A stretch of 64,000 nucleotides of DNA, taken from the NCBI GenBank assembly GCA_003427395.1, contig BFEA01000138.1, positions 2,669,809 through 2,733,808 on the forward strand, read 5' to 3'. The notes beneath the pieces were generated by a model. The model ran no database searches. It saw only the letters and a list, made by a program, of their open reading frames with translations, and was not told the DNA's origin. The position numbers and the translations under genes are program-made. The stretch is from Chara braunii. Lineage: Eukaryota; Streptophyta; Charophyceae; Charales; Characeae. This document shows positions 50,716 through 62,919 of the stretch, piece after piece; positions within the stretch are counted from its first letter, which is position 1, and every line of letters begins with the position of its first letter.

Positions 50716-50720
50716 TTCCT

Positions 50721-50980
50721 TCTGTTAATGACTTTTCAAGATCAATTGTTCCACATACTTTGTCATCTGTAGCTCCTAAAGAAAGATCTATCATTGGAAT
50801 TTTCATGGTACTAATTAGAAACTCTTGTCCCTTTTTTACGAACTTCTTCGCTCATTAAATCAAAATCGTGAGGATCGGAATTAAAATGATAATTTGCAAC
50901 TACTGAGATTTCAGGTAATAAGTCTACTAATTCTCTTACAGTTGTAGATTTACCAGTTTTAGTGGAAGATTCATTTTTAT
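50721..50980 (-). pseudogene. chlI: Plastid-type chlI fragment (nuclear plastid DNA)
   Basis: On the minus strand the sequence reads TKTGKSTTVRELVDLLPEIS (P-loop region), VVANYHFNSDPHDFDLMSEE, then, after a one-base frame change at the A/G run near 50828-50837, KIPMIDLSLGATDDKVCGTI and DLEKSLTEG. These are consecutive segments of the Mg-chelatase ATPase subunit ChlI, which inserts Mg into protoporphyrin IX in chlorophyll synthesis. The A/T-rich codon usage is organelle-like and unlike nuclear RPS25. Only about 85 of some 350 residues remain, the similarity stops abruptly after LTEG, and the P-loop glycine pattern is altered. I infer a nuclear insertion of plastid DNA. Confidence 0.85.
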
Positions 50981-50984
50981 TTTA

Positions 50985-51770
50985 CACTTTTGGCGTGTAG
51001 TGGAGTGGGATGCGGCCATCTTCCTCGACATGTGGGGTTTGTTTTCATCACAACGATCTTCTTCGACGCAGTGATCTTGTTCATGCATGGTGGTGTTCAT
51101 AGGTGTGCACCTCGTTATGATGGTCCACGTGGCGGTGCACACTGTCATAGTGTTCTATGTGGTGGAACGCTTTGTCTCGATAAACCTTTGTCATGGTGGT
51201 CCTCAATTAAGTTGGCTTCACTGTGGTGCTCTTCATTTCGACCCCAAGTGTTCTTGCTCGTCTTCGTTCACAATTTCGTCGTTTCTCCACTCACTTCAAC
51301 TTTTTCATTTATATAAACATGGCTCACGCAGCAGATCAGGTGCATGGAGATTAGTAAGAAGGCGGCGCGTGTAAAAAAAAGGAGAGGTGGAGAAGAGGGA
51401 GAGAGAGAGATACGAGAATCATGTGTGTCATACAAGATGGTTACATGAAAAAAAAAGACAAAAAAATCACGTGAACTTACCAGGCGCACAATAAAAGATG
51501 AGAGGAGACGAGGGGCATAGAGCAGGTGGCAGGAAGAGAAACACATACAACAATAATGCAAATGAAAATACAAATGGAGGAGAGGATTGCTTAGCGAGAT
51601 GAAGAAGACAATTACATGAGCTCAAGTAGAAAAAGGATGCGCGCGAATGTGATGTACACTTACCTGCTCAACTTACTGGTGTTCACTTGTGCTGGGGAAT
51701 CAGAGTGTGAGAATAGGCCTTAATCCCTCGCTTATTCAACACCTCTTAAGTCGTTTCACAAAGTTAAACG
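50985..51770. other. Gene-free interval
   Basis: Short open frames on both strands without motifs, plus purine runs near 51375-51415. Nothing assignable. Confidence 0.4.
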
Positions 51771-52210
51771 AGAGGTAAGCTCGACACACTAGCGGTTAAC
51801 GGAAAGCCAAAAATTCGGGGGGGTTCGCCGCATCGCTACAAACAATGTTGTTGAAACTTTTGCGAACAAACTATGCAGGGTCATAATACAAAGATAAAAA
51901 AAAAAAACAGGCCAAAAAAAATAAAAAAATCAAACTCAAGAGCACTATAAAACCCTATTCGAAGTAGCTTTCTGAGTTCGCCAAAGTTTTTTTCGAGTCC
52001 CGTGTTTTTGCTAAGTGTTTTTTTTTATACTAGTCCAAATACGGCGAAACTGAATACGGATATACCCTAAAGCACATATGTATCAGGCAAAAAGAAAAAC
52101 CGAGATAAAAAGTAAAAGTTCAAGGAAATATGGCAGTTTCGGTGAAAAATTCGCCAAAACTCGTCGAATTTTGGGCCTTCCATTAACCGCTTCTCGCTCG
52201 ACATAGCCCT
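51771..52210. mobile_element. Foldback/TIR element of about 440 bp
   Basis: GCTCGACACACTAGCGGTTAACGGAAAGCC on the left (about 51779) faces GGCCTTCCATTAACCGCTTC and CTCGCTCGACATAGC on the right (about 52172-52207) in inverse orientation, continuing into AAAATTCG/CGAATTTT. The interior contains CACTATAAAACCC and repeated GGCGAAA/TTCGCC phrases. No ORF. It is a non-autonomous TIR element with diverged arms. Confidence 0.55.
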
Positions 52211-54620
52211 CTTTCCCCTATAATTTTTCCAAGTCGTTCCCTGGGCTATAGGTTCGCAAGATGATAGAGTGGGGCGGTGGGAATTTCGTTAGGTCTGCGT
52301 TTGTGTAGATGTGTGAGAGAGAGCAAATGATCAGGGAAAAATCATGAGATGTGGGCGAGGAAGGGGGATAAGTGTTAGTAGAAGGGGAAGGTGCAACGGG
52401 AGAAAAAAAGAAACGGTTGCTTATTGCATCATTGACATTTTGTTTTCATTTTGTTACTTCAAAGAACCTGGCTGAATCCATTGCCATATACACTTTGGAT
52501 CGCTGGCAAGTCCATGCAGCCAGATACAAACTGTTTAGCGATGAATTGGTTGAATAGGAGGATTCAAGATAAAGAATAGAAGGAGTCGATGAAGGAGGAG
52601 AAGTGAAGAAAGGAGTCGACGAAGTAGAAGAACTGAAGAAAGAAGAAAAAAAAGCAGTAGGAAAAGAAAGAGGAAAAGAAGAAGAGACAGACAAGGAGAG
52701 GGGTACGCAAAGGAAGTGAGGAAAGAGGAGCAATGCGAGGTGGGCAAAGAAGATGACAAAGGAGAAGAGAGGTTTTGGGTCTTATCTCCTACAAGAAGTC
52801 ACTCGCTAAAATGCAGGTCGTCACGAGAGGATTGAGTATGCGCACACCTGTTGTGCGATCTGAAAGATGGTGAACTGTGATAGAGCATGGTAAGTCCCAT
52901 CGGGCTTGACGTGCAGACCCCTTTGTTGATCTCGGGTATAAGGACACCGACAACCCGAACAGCCTCGTGAAACCTTGCTCGTAATGGTTATCGTTGAGTT
53001 CATCGTTGGCCCTTTTATTTGAAATCCTCATCTTATCAACCTAGAGTTGTCATCATATGAAATAGGAACATATTGGAAATCATAGGTCATCTCTGTTGTA
53101 CTAGCTCACGCTTGTTGAATCGAGTCATATCTCGGTCCTTGTAGCCTTCCTACGTTGACATCGATTATTGTTTCATTGCCGTGAATCATTATTTGACTTA
53201 CTTCACTACACTGGGTTGTGTTTAGGGTTAGATACAACTGATACAGTTAGTCTAAATCCATGTGGATTACGGGCTGAAACAATTGGTGTGAGGGAAAAGA
53301 GAGGAGAAAAGATAATTGTAGAAGGGGATGATGAGTAAGGAGGTTCGAGGAAAAGGTTGTTAAGGGACTCGCTTAGTTTACCTATGAGTGCTCAATAGCA
53401 TCGCTCTTTCCGACCATGCAGCCGTGCACCCGAAGGACAACATGTCCGAGCTGTAGTTGTATTGGATATGTGCATTTTGCATTAATTATTTATTATTTTT
53501 ATTTTTTGCTTTCCTATTTATTTATGGCTTATCAAATGGCAATGAGTAAGAAAATGAGGGGGAAATCGACACTCACGTGTGATTCCTGTATGATCGTCCT
53601 CATCAATAAAAGTTGGTAGCGCAGAGGTTAGGTGCCATAGGCTTCAGTTAGGGGGAGCGGCCAACCTTCTGATGAGCCTGATTAGCCTGTGCAACTACGC
53701 TGAAGTAGCATGAGACGACATCATGCTTGTTGTTATCCTCTCCTTCTCAACTTACTGGTCGTCATGCTGCTGTCTATAACAATATATACGTTGCTACAAT
53801 AATTTACTTTAGTTAGTATGTTGATCCTTGTTTTCTCCGTTTTAAAGTTGGTCACTATTAGGTAGGTGTCCTTATGGCCACACTCATAACTAGCTGTAAT
53901 CAAGAAGGGTGAAAAAGAAAAAAAAAACGAAAAAAAAAAGGTTGAGGTGGGAAGAAAAGTAGAAGCAGAAGTAGAGATCGAGGAGTGACAGGAGGCTCAG
54001 GCCTACCCATTCCCTTGACATTGACATGTGGCTGATTCGGGGCAGTGACCTAGTGATAATGACTTTTGGTTGCCAGATGGTCGGATACAAATTAAAATGT
54101 TGAGTCATTCATCACATGAGATCCTCCCCTCACCCGTGTAAGGCTTTAGTGTGGTAGGTCATGGCCAGATTGATGCATGGTCTGCAGGCAGTGATGCTGC
54201 GAAATAAAACCACAAGTTACGCTAGTACAAGCCGGAGGGTTGTACTGTAACAATGCAGTAGTGGTCAGTGAGAGTGTGTGATAAAACGTCTCCTTTTAAT
54301 TTATTCTGTTTTACTTTATGCTTTGCTGGATTGGGTTGTTTGGACTGTCGGATACAAGCACAACCAAATAGGGTTCTTAGTGCATGGACGAGCCAGTACA
54401 TCACCCGCCATGAGAGACCAACACATAAAGGGAAGAGCAAGAGGTGGAGATGGGAAAAATAAAAAAATGAGAGAAATTTTTTTCTTATGAAATGATAATG
54501 ACCTGCGAAAATCGCAGACTGAAAAGCCTGCTATTTTTCGAGTTTTGTCATTTGACTGAGTGAGTTGTTGATATTTTTGTAGTTTACAAAGATTGCGTGT
54601 GTGTGCATGATTGCAGAGTG
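52211..54620. other. Gene-free interval
   Basis: A GAAGAA-rich purine stretch (52555-52700) and low-complexity A-runs. A TGGTAGCGCAGAGGTTAG at 53613 resembles a pol III A box, but no B box follows. No gene is supported. Confidence 0.4.
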
Positions 54621-54629
54621 TTTATGTNA

Positions 54630-54830
54630 AAAAAAATATTTTATCTAAAATAACAATACAAACAACGTTTGCCTTGGAGTTATGCTAAAATTCATAACCA
54701 AACTCGAGTTAAAAATCAAAAATCATTTTTTTTTTTTTTTTTTTTTCCCAAGATGTTCGACCGAAGACCCGAACATGATCGGGCGTTCGGAAAAGCTCCG
54801 AACATGTTCGGTGTGCTACACAGGCCTGAT
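54630..54830. repeat. Partial family G copy
   Basis: 'caaacaacgtttgcc', 'accaaa.t.gagttaaaaatcaaa' and a GC-rich end with repeated CCGAACATG/GTTCGG motifs correspond to the ends of the elements at 3205-3966 and 6246-6975. An unresolved base is at 54628 next to an A-run. Confidence 0.45.
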
Positions 54831-55134
54831 TAATTAGTGAACCATTAAGCGTTATCAAACTTCTGGAAACGATATCGTGTAAGTCTGATAATAAGCCTAG
54901 TAATCCAATTTTAACTTTCATACAACATGTGTGACTATGAGTTACCCACTTAAATTACTGTTTCTTCTGAGACTATTCTTCATACAGTCACAGATTATGA
55001 GGATATCCACTTGAGAAAAACTCAACTCGTATAATCGTAGTATTATGAATTTTGGTCACGATGTGATCTACATTTACTTCGTGAATGTATTTGAACACGT
55101 GTGAATGCTTGGAAATTAATGTATGTTTGTGTGG

Positions 55135-55136
<2 letters not shown>

Positions 55137-55186
<50 letters not shown>
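55137..55186. repeat. (TA)n microsatellite
   Basis: About 50 bp of TA dinucleotides. Confidence 0.95.
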
Positions 55187-55188
<2 letters not shown>

Positions 55189-58100
55189 TAAAATTATACA
55201 TCTATATGTTTTGTTCTTTGTTTTGTGGAATTAACATTATTTTGTATAAATATAGATTGTTGGGTATCTGTTTGTATATGCATTAACAATTTTATAAATC
55301 ACTTTCTTTGAAAAATGGTAGTTATTGTGCATGAAATTTACGTTCAGAGTGAGACCGATGATGAATGGAATGATTTGCCTTTGAAAAAGTGAAAACGTTT
55401 TTTAAGGAGGTCAGTGTGAAAAATTTACCTTATGAAGAATTGCGGTATTGATTGATATTTTTGCATAATGGCTTAAGAAAGATATAATTAAGTTTTATGG
55501 GTGGTACTGAGACTCACGCTGGAATAATATTTTTGATCCTTAATAAGGTGTTGTCACTTTTCCTTATAAAGCGATGTGACTACACTATCATCGAAAGGGG
55601 GGAAGATGTTTGAGGCCTTCTCGGGAATCCGATGGTGAGTAATGCAACTACTACTTAACGTGTACATACTTGGATTAACAGCCTAAAATTGTTTCATATT
55701 AGGTATGTACACCACACTTTGGTGGAGAACAGTTTTGCCAACTGACCCTTAGCATTTGAATTGGAGGGAAATGTGGTGAGGCTTAGTCCCAGAGCGGAAC
55801 TCATAATTTGAGATGTTGTCCAATTAAAGGGATTAAATCATCCTTCGACATAATATACTTCTGTTAAGCTTAAAAGAATACTTTCTATATCATTTTTATT
55901 GTTGTTTCTCTAACTTTATTGCAGTCATATGATAAAAGTTTTTGTTATTATCATCTTTCATTGTTTTAAAAGTACTATGAGTTGAAGTTTATTTGAAATT
56001 TGATTTGATTGGTGTTGTAATATTTTAATGATATCATTACTTATTTTTTATTTTAATTAATTTTTTTGTCAAAAGTGTTATCTACTATTACAAGTTAGAT
56101 GAACTTTTATTCTCTCCTTATAGGACATGAATATGCCATTTGCATTTGTATTGTAACGTCTCGTGGAAAGAGGGGAAAAACCCTGCGTACAGTAAAAAAA
56201 ATATTTATGATTTGTTTCTTTACTAATGTGATCGATTTAATGGACTCTATGTAATTTTCATCGTTGATGATTATCCAAGAGAAGGTGTAATATTTCTTGA
56301 GTACGTTTTTCTTAATACTCGGACGCGAGTATTACTCATGTATTTGTAGGATACATGATTGAATTTATCTTATTTCAATTATCTAAGATCTAACCCCAAA
56401 TGAGAGTTTGATAGTGACAAAAAATTATGTTTTATTATGAATCGTTGAATTATTGATTCGATAGACACTAAAGATGTGTCATGCTTAAAAAGACACCTGA
56501 GGTGTGTCCTATTTGAAATATATTTAAGTTGTGTTTATCTTGCGAAAGATTTATCACCATCCGAATGTGGTGCGTCTGATATAAGATTTAGAGATCCTTA
56601 AATGAGATCATTCATAATGTTGATGTTATGAAAATATATCTTTTGCATCGGTGATGTTGTGGGAGCCAAAAAAAAATGTTTATTTTGGATTTTTGAATCG
56701 TTTTGCTTATGTTAATAGATCCCGGAGACGTGTCTTTGACCGAGCTGTGATCGAGACGTGGAAGACACGACCCATGACTGGCCAACTGATGATGTCCCTC
56801 GTTCAACCATTAAGTGGCAACTTGGTGATTATGACATATTACTCTATGAGTTTTTTTTATATATTGAAGTACACACCGTTCACCCACTGAAAAAGGTCAG
56901 TCTGAAGTACTAAATTATCACGCTTATGGTGAAAAATTGGCACCGTTGAGACGTAACTACCAGTGTGGGCTGCTGACCAAGTATAATCAAGTAGCAAACC
57001 TTTCAATTATGGCCTACAGAAAAGACCGCAGGGGTTGCAACCTCAGTGAAGGGTGCAACTTAAATGGTTATAGGCGATGTTGAGAGTGAGGTTTAGTAAT
57101 ACCCTTAGGGGTGTATCCCTACCGAGCTAATGACCCACATACGAAAGTTTTTAAATGCAATTGCAAAGGTATGTCAGCGAAGGGTGTTCGCTCGTTTCGC
57201 TGCAGTATAAATACGTTTGGTTAAACGCCAAGTGGACTGTAACCTCGTCCGCTTCTAATGACGATGATCTCCTACGATTGAAGCGGACACCAATAGACGA
57301 GGAAAGTCTCAACCAAGTGTGAAACCCATAAAATAATTTTATTCTTTTGGACATTAGTTAAAGGAAAGTGATAATAACCGCACTTAATTACCTCAAAACG
57401 AGTTGATCAAGGTCGATAGACATTTATATACGAGTCAACACTAGTTGAAACGATAACTAAAAAAAAAAAACGAGCACCACATGGTAGAATCAATAGCACA
57501 AGATTGAAATAAGAATCGAACCACCTCGGATTGAACGCAATAAATATGAATTATAATGAACCGCTAACTTGAACGGGGAGTTGGTTTTGACAAAAACCTT
57601 GATACAGCCGACAAAAGTAGTCGGACAGCCTGAGTTTTGGCTTAATTAGATGAGTGGTTAAAACCATCCATTCCACTCTACCGTCGATCTAAAATCAGGC
57701 ACGTACACACCCGTCCCTATACGTTTTAGGCTTATTTGATGACAGACTGCTTTGTGTATGATTCTCTATCAGGTGCATTACTCGAAGTGTTGCATGTCCC
57801 ACCTTCTAGGAGTGGTCTTGGGTACTTCTCCTCGCCCAAGCATAAGACTCGGATCTCAAAAGTCAGGTCGTCTCCACCAAATCGTTAAAGTACCCCGTCG
57901 TAGAACAGTCCACTTTGGCTTGATAAGAAAATTGGTTCCTAAGGCAACGAGTCCCCACCCCAGATTCTTTATAGAGAGAAAACATGTCGACCACTGGTAG
58001 TTTTGAATCGTTCTCATTTTTCTAGGCTCAAGGTAGTAACTTAAGCGAGAAAAATCAGGGGAGGTAGGGAATCAAAACCGTTTGGACAAGTATAGACAGA

Positions 58101-59111
58101 TAAGGTCACCACGATAGACAGGATAACCTTGGGATGAATGCTAAATCCATTTGATTTCATCTTCATTATATTCATGAGTTTCGTTTACAGTACCCGCTGA
58201 ATTTATTCACTTCAAAATACAAGTGCTTTTTACATGCATGCGAGTGAGAGGTAGAAAGATAACAATTATTTTTTTTAATCTCAAATAGGCATAATCAATC
58301 TTTTTTTCAAGCATTCCTCTATCTACTTGCACACCAAACCGAAGCAACTAAGTTGAAAAAAAACAGTGCAATCTCATACTCAAGTCAGACATTTCCGTTC
58401 ACGTGCAAACACACATTTCCCTTGCCTTTTTAACAAACACTCAATGAATAGGGTCAAGCAAGTGTGGCTTCACACATGTCTGAATGAGAATCCGAATCAT
58501 TCAACTGACCTTGAGTGAAGCATGAAGCGGCTCACTCAAGAAAGCGAAGTTATCCAATCAATAGGAAGATAACCGTCATCTAATTCAAATTAAGGGTCCA
58601 CAACTCAGACTTGCGACCCTTCAACCGAGCAATAACCACGACTTCTCCCGATCACCCGAATAGCCCAAAGGTTGGGTGCACTTAAGGAAACTTGAATGAG
58701 ATAACCATCTAGGAGGGTGTCCTAACGTTAAGTCCCACGTGATCCCAATATCCCAAACAAACCCAACTGGTCCTACATGGTCCCAGATGGTCTTACACTA
58801 CCAACCGCCATACCAAATGGTCTCAGACCCGAAAACCGCTTGCGCCGCACCCTTCAAAAAAAAAAAAAATCTCGTTAAGAGTCAAACCACAAGTACCGGA
58901 ACCCATCACCGTGACCACACGTGTCCCGTACCGGTTTTAACTGGTCCCGGAATATTCGCCCACCGTACTGGGTGGTTCCAAAATGTAAAACCACTTGCAA
59001 CACGTGTCTGAAAATAATAAAGATGGCCTCTATCGCAAACTGCAAGCGTCATGAGTCCCAGCGACCACTCCACCATGCGCATCCACTGAAAGTAGTGTCA
59101 CTGGTCCATAT
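55187..59111. other. AT-rich gene-free interval
   Basis: Nothing recognisable is encoded; frames are short and AT-driven. At about 57093 'taatacccttaggggtgtatccc' echoes the ACCCTT hairpin blocks of 20418 and 40462. A tRNA-like TTAGATGAGTGGTTA (57648) has a poor B box. Many C/A-rich phrases follow from 58300. Confidence 0.4.
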
Positions 59112-59149
59112 CTGTCTCTTATACACATCTAGATGTGTATAAGAGACAG
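59112..59149. other. Tn5 mosaic-end palindrome: library adapter, not genomic
   Basis: CTGTCTCTTATACACATCT (59112-59130) is followed at once by its exact reverse complement AGATGTGTATAAGAGACAG (59131-59149). This 38-bp pair is the junction adapter of Nextera mate-pair libraries. It should have been trimmed. The sequences on its two sides may not be adjacent in the genome. Confidence 0.97.
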
Positions 59150-59164
59150 GTATTAATGCATGGC

Positions 59165-59445
59165 TAGGGACCTGGCTGAGCCGAGCGGTGTCGAGTGCAT
59201 CGGTTCTCTAGGGGGACCCTCTCGGCCGAGTCACGCAGGATTCATGCAGGGCTTTTTATCGTTGTGGAGCTTTGTCGCTGCTTCGGTCAAGTGCGCCAGC
59301 CATACCTCTCACAAACTTCTCCGCCAGGATAGGGTCACGCGAGGTACAACTTACATCCGCCCAAGGGGCTGTCACCACCCTTGAACGGGCGTATCCTCGT
59401 CGAACCACGAGCGAAAGTTGGTCAGTTGCAATCGCAGACGTGACC
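59165..59445 (-). repeat. Repeat R, inverted partial copy
   Basis: The reverse complement contains GATTGCAACTGACCAACTTT, GGGCGGATGTAAGTTGTACC, GTGACCCTATCCTGGCGG, CACTTGACCGAAGCAGCG and GAACCGATGCACTCGACA, matching the right-hand half of repeat R in order. It begins 16 bp after the adapter, so its placement is doubtful. Confidence 0.55.
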
Positions 59446-59464
59446 CAACCAAGGGCGTTTATCC

Positions 59465-59645
59465 TACGCCTTGGGCGGAGGTAAGTTGTACCTGGCGTGG
59501 CCCTGTCCTGTCGTAGGGGTTCGCGAAAGGTATGGTTGGCGTACTTGACCGGAGCAGCGACAAAGCTCCAGCACGATAAAAAGTCTGGCAGGAATCGTGC
59601 GTGATGCGACCGGGAAGGTCCCCCTGTGGCACCAATGAGCTGGAC
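59465..59645 (+). repeat. Repeat R, plus-orientation partial copy
   Basis: GGGCGGAGGTAAGTTGTACC, CCCTGTCCTGTCGTAGGG and GACCGGAGCAGCGACAAAGC follow in order, ending with GGTCCCCCTGTGGCACCA. Together with 59165-59445 it forms a hairpin of about 480 bp, and it is followed by another R copy. Confidence 0.6.
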
Positions 59646-59664
59646 AGGTGCCACCTTTGTTGGG

Positions 59665-60395
59665 GAGTGGTTGTCTAGCGTCGAGAGGTTAACCCCTCTA
59701 AGCGCATGCCAGCCAACACTTGAGTGTAAAGAATGACCCTTTAGACCATTGAGCGCCACGCGATTATGGGTACTACACGGTACGCCATCACTGCGACCGC
59801 TCACATATTCATGCATGGCTAGTCGATCTGAGGTGCTTGCATCTGCGCAATATTTATCTTGAGTCCAGATGCCTAACCAATTATTATGTCGGAAGAGTTA
59901 TGGGTTGAATATAAAAAGGACTAGGAGTTTTTTGTGTGAGTAACTTGATTTTATGTTATGGTGTGGCGTAACGTGTGGTAAGAAGGATGCATCCTAGTCA
60001 ACCAATGCGGAGTCGCTCTTGGGACGTCAGCCCCCCCAGTGTGTCAATTTGCAGAGTCTGATAGAGGTGTTGGATCGCAAGTACCTTGTAGGCTACGACG
60101 CATGAGAAACACCATCGGATGGGTCACCTTTGTGATTGCAACTGAGCAGCTTTCACACGTGGTTCGGTAGTTTGGCAAGGATACACTGGTTCAAGGGTGG
60201 TGATGGCCCCTTGGGCGGAGGTAAGTTGTACCTCATGTGACCCTATCCTGTCATAGGGGTTTGCGAGAGGTATGGCTGATGCACTCGGTCGGAGCGGCAA
60301 CAAAGCTCCACCGCAATAAAAAGTTACGCACGAATCTTGTGTGACGAGGTAGGGAGGGTTCCTCTGCAGGACCGATGCACTCAACAACAGACCCC
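59665..60395 (+). repeat. Repeat R, full-length copy 2
   Basis: Aligns with 47233-48030 across its length: TAGCGTCGAGAGGTTAACCC, ACACTTGAGTGT, GGGTACTACACGGTACGCCA, TGATTGCAACTGAGCAGCTT, GAGGTAAGTTGTACCTC (60214-60230, a perfect hairpin), CCCTATCCTGTCATAGGG, then ATAAAAAG and GGACCGATGCACTCAACA. The two copies differ by many substitutions, so they are old. Confidence 0.6.
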
Positions 60396-60399
60396 AAGA

Positions 60400-62270
60400 C
60401 CTTGGTACTTAATTGTAGGCAAAACCATTACTCTAGAACTGGTGGAGGGGTATCAGACCGCAGTGACCTTCCCCTCTAGAAAACAGGATAGCAGTTCACG
60501 GCTGAAGTCTCAAACGGGTCGTTGATGCTGGATTCTTAATAGTTGTTGGTGATTATTCAACAATTTCAGTGATAATTTCTCCACAGACTACAGACATGGA
60601 TGAACTTCTCAACAATTTGCTGACAGTGTTTGTTTCTTAGCAGGCAACCGCTTATAGCATCCTTGTACGTTGTTGCTGAGTCCCGCCTTAAACTAAATAA
60701 CTTTATGAGATTTCCGTATTCTACCATAATAACTGGGTGTGTATGTATAGTCACTGAAAATTTTGTTTGTTTGCTAGTCTGAGTGACTGCATCAGACTGC
60801 ATGGGTGTAGGTGTGATCTGCTTAGGGACTTACATGATGAAAGACTCACATGTCTAGTATGTACCTGTGACCGATCATTATAGCTGTTGTTGTTTAATTG
60901 ATATAATTATTATTATTATTCTCATTACCTCCAATTAGTACTATTTTCCGTAGTTTCTATCAAATTACCACTGCACCTATGTAGATTTCCTCTCACTCGT
61001 TAGTTGACTATCGTCGTAGGTTTGACGGATAGGTAAATAACCAATAGGCAATTGACCGGCGAATGTTTGACAGTCGTACGGGTGACCGATGTCGTTGATA
61101 ATACCACAGTGAGAGTGAAATGCGACGAGTAGATGTTGAACCATTGTCAAAATAGGAGATTGTGCGTTGGATGTGTGGGGGAGAAAGGAGGAGATAAAGG
61201 AGAGAGGGGGACAAAAAGGGAGAGCAGAGCATCGTCATGGATGCCGACAACTCCAACTGCTGAAAATTGTGACCTCTTTTGGGGACTCGTTAATAGTTGG
61301 AGCTGCTTCCCGTTATTTTGGTTGAGGACATTAATTCAGAGGGACTTGGTACGAGTTCGCGAAAGACTCAATGTTGCTATCAATGTAGGTTACGCATTCA
61401 ACCCTCACGCACCCAAACCCACACTTTGTAATAACCTCGCACAAAAATGACATGTCTATTTTTTTGTTATTGTCTAAAAGACCCGACTTAGTAAAAAAGG
61501 GTCCTTAATGGCCAAGGTCGGGTCGGACTTGATGACTAGTTGAAAATGAGATGTTTGGTTGTGTGAAATTTTGTAAAGTGAGTTCAAGATGGGTGAAAGT
61601 GAAAAGAGGGTTGACTTGTTAGACTTGTGTGATTATGGTTTGTTGTATTTGTAGGTCGATAAATGCATATTATAGCAAAATAATTTTGATAAAATTGTGC
61701 TTATGTGGGATTCGACCTAAACACTTCAACGACGTATTCCTTTCGCGTATTTGGTTTGGTTTCTTTGCTCTTTTTTTTTCCCTTGATACTGAAAATAACT
61801 AGGATTATTGAAAAGGCCAAGAGCCACTTGGATTTGATATTCATGAAAAAAACTATAAGCATATGTTTAATTTTGATAAATGATTGGAAGGTCAGGAGAC
61901 TTATGCCTGTCTCTGGAAATTTTATGCATGTGTACATGAAATGTAAAGACATCTCTTTGCCTTAACTTTAACCTTGACCTTGTTTGTGATATATGCGTTT
62001 AATTAAGAAAGACTCACATATATGAATCGTTGTGCTAGCCCACGACCCACTGAAGGGTTATATACTGTTGAGTATAGCATCGCCATCTTCTTGTTATCAC
62101 TTACATATCTCTATTATATTTATTATTCGCCTCTTAGCATGTTCAAAAGAGTTATGGGTTTATTTAGTATAAGCGCGACAGTTTGTCATTTAAGTCGACC
62201 TGAGTCATAAACTCGGTTCGAGAAAATTGATGTCACAATCTTCAACATTTACACGGGCAGTCTTAACCGT
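60400..62270. other. Gene-free interval
   Basis: Short frames without motifs (for example 61701-61965 on both strands). No RNA gene, TIR pair or tandem array is seen. Confidence 0.4.
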
Positions 62271-62279
62271 TTTACCGCG

Positions 62280-62500
62280 CGTATACCTATGTTATAGAGA
62301 TGGAGAAAACACCATCGGTTGGGGTACATCTACTACGGGTCGTGACAACCCCTCAAGAAGAGGTTAGTTGTACCTCACACAGTTTCTCATGTTAGTGAGT
62401 AGTATGGTTGGTGTGCACGGGTGAAGTCGTCCAACAAAACACTCCTGCGTAACACGACCATAAAGATCAGACGTTCGCGACCCACAAGCGGTTATCGAGT
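62280..62500 (+). repeat. Repeat R, diverged partial copy
   Basis: GAGAAAACACCATCGGTTGG, GAGGTTAGTTGTACCTC (a hairpin with one more base pair position changed) and AACACTCCTGCGTAACACGACC correspond to the right half of R. It is more decayed than the 47-kb and 60-kb copies. Confidence 0.5.
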
Positions 62501-62532
62501 AGCTGAAAATTCAAGAATGAAAATTCTGAAGT

Positions 62533-62910
62533 GAGAGTTTTTGGCAGTTTGAAAATCCTCAATGATCCTGAAGTGGTGAAAAGTCCAAATATCCTGAAAA
62601 CCACTTATTTAGGCAGGTTGTATCATGAAGTGGTGAAGGGTGTCATGAAGTAGTCAAATGAGAGTTTTTGGCAGTCTGAAAATCCTAATGGTCCTGAAGT
62701 GGTGAAAGGTATGAAGACTATGAAAACCACCCTTCACCATTTGAGGATGCAACCTGCCTAAAGAAGTGGTTTTCATGGTCTTCGGAGCTTTCACCACTTC
62801 AGGACCATTCAGGATTTTCATACCTGAATGGTCCTAAAGTGGAGAAAGGTCCGAATACCATGAAAACCATCTGTTTAGACACGCTGAAGTGGTGAAGGGT
62901 GTCTTGAAGT
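62533..62910. repeat. Cluster of direct and inverted ~80-bp units
   Basis: Units containing TGAAGTGGTGAAA and ATGAAAACCAC occur in plus orientation at about 62533-62655, 62660-62731 and 62825-62910, and in minus orientation at 62732-62820 (TTTTCATGGTC, TTTCACCACTTCAGGACCAT). The arms can pair extensively. No ORF is present. Confidence 0.7.
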
Positions 62911-62919
62911 GGTGATGAA

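Noticed and set aside
50251-50806. Long minus-strand frames rich in Phe and Ser overlapping chlI.
   Set aside because: Only the part from about 50721 onward matches ChlI; the rest is an A-run and purine-tract translation.
53613-53700. A possible tRNA (TGGTAGCGCAGAGGTTAG fits an A box).
   Set aside because: There is no B box at the right distance and no cloverleaf.
57640-57715. A tRNA-like stretch with TTAGATGAGTGGTTA.
   Set aside because: The B box is poor and the arms do not pair.
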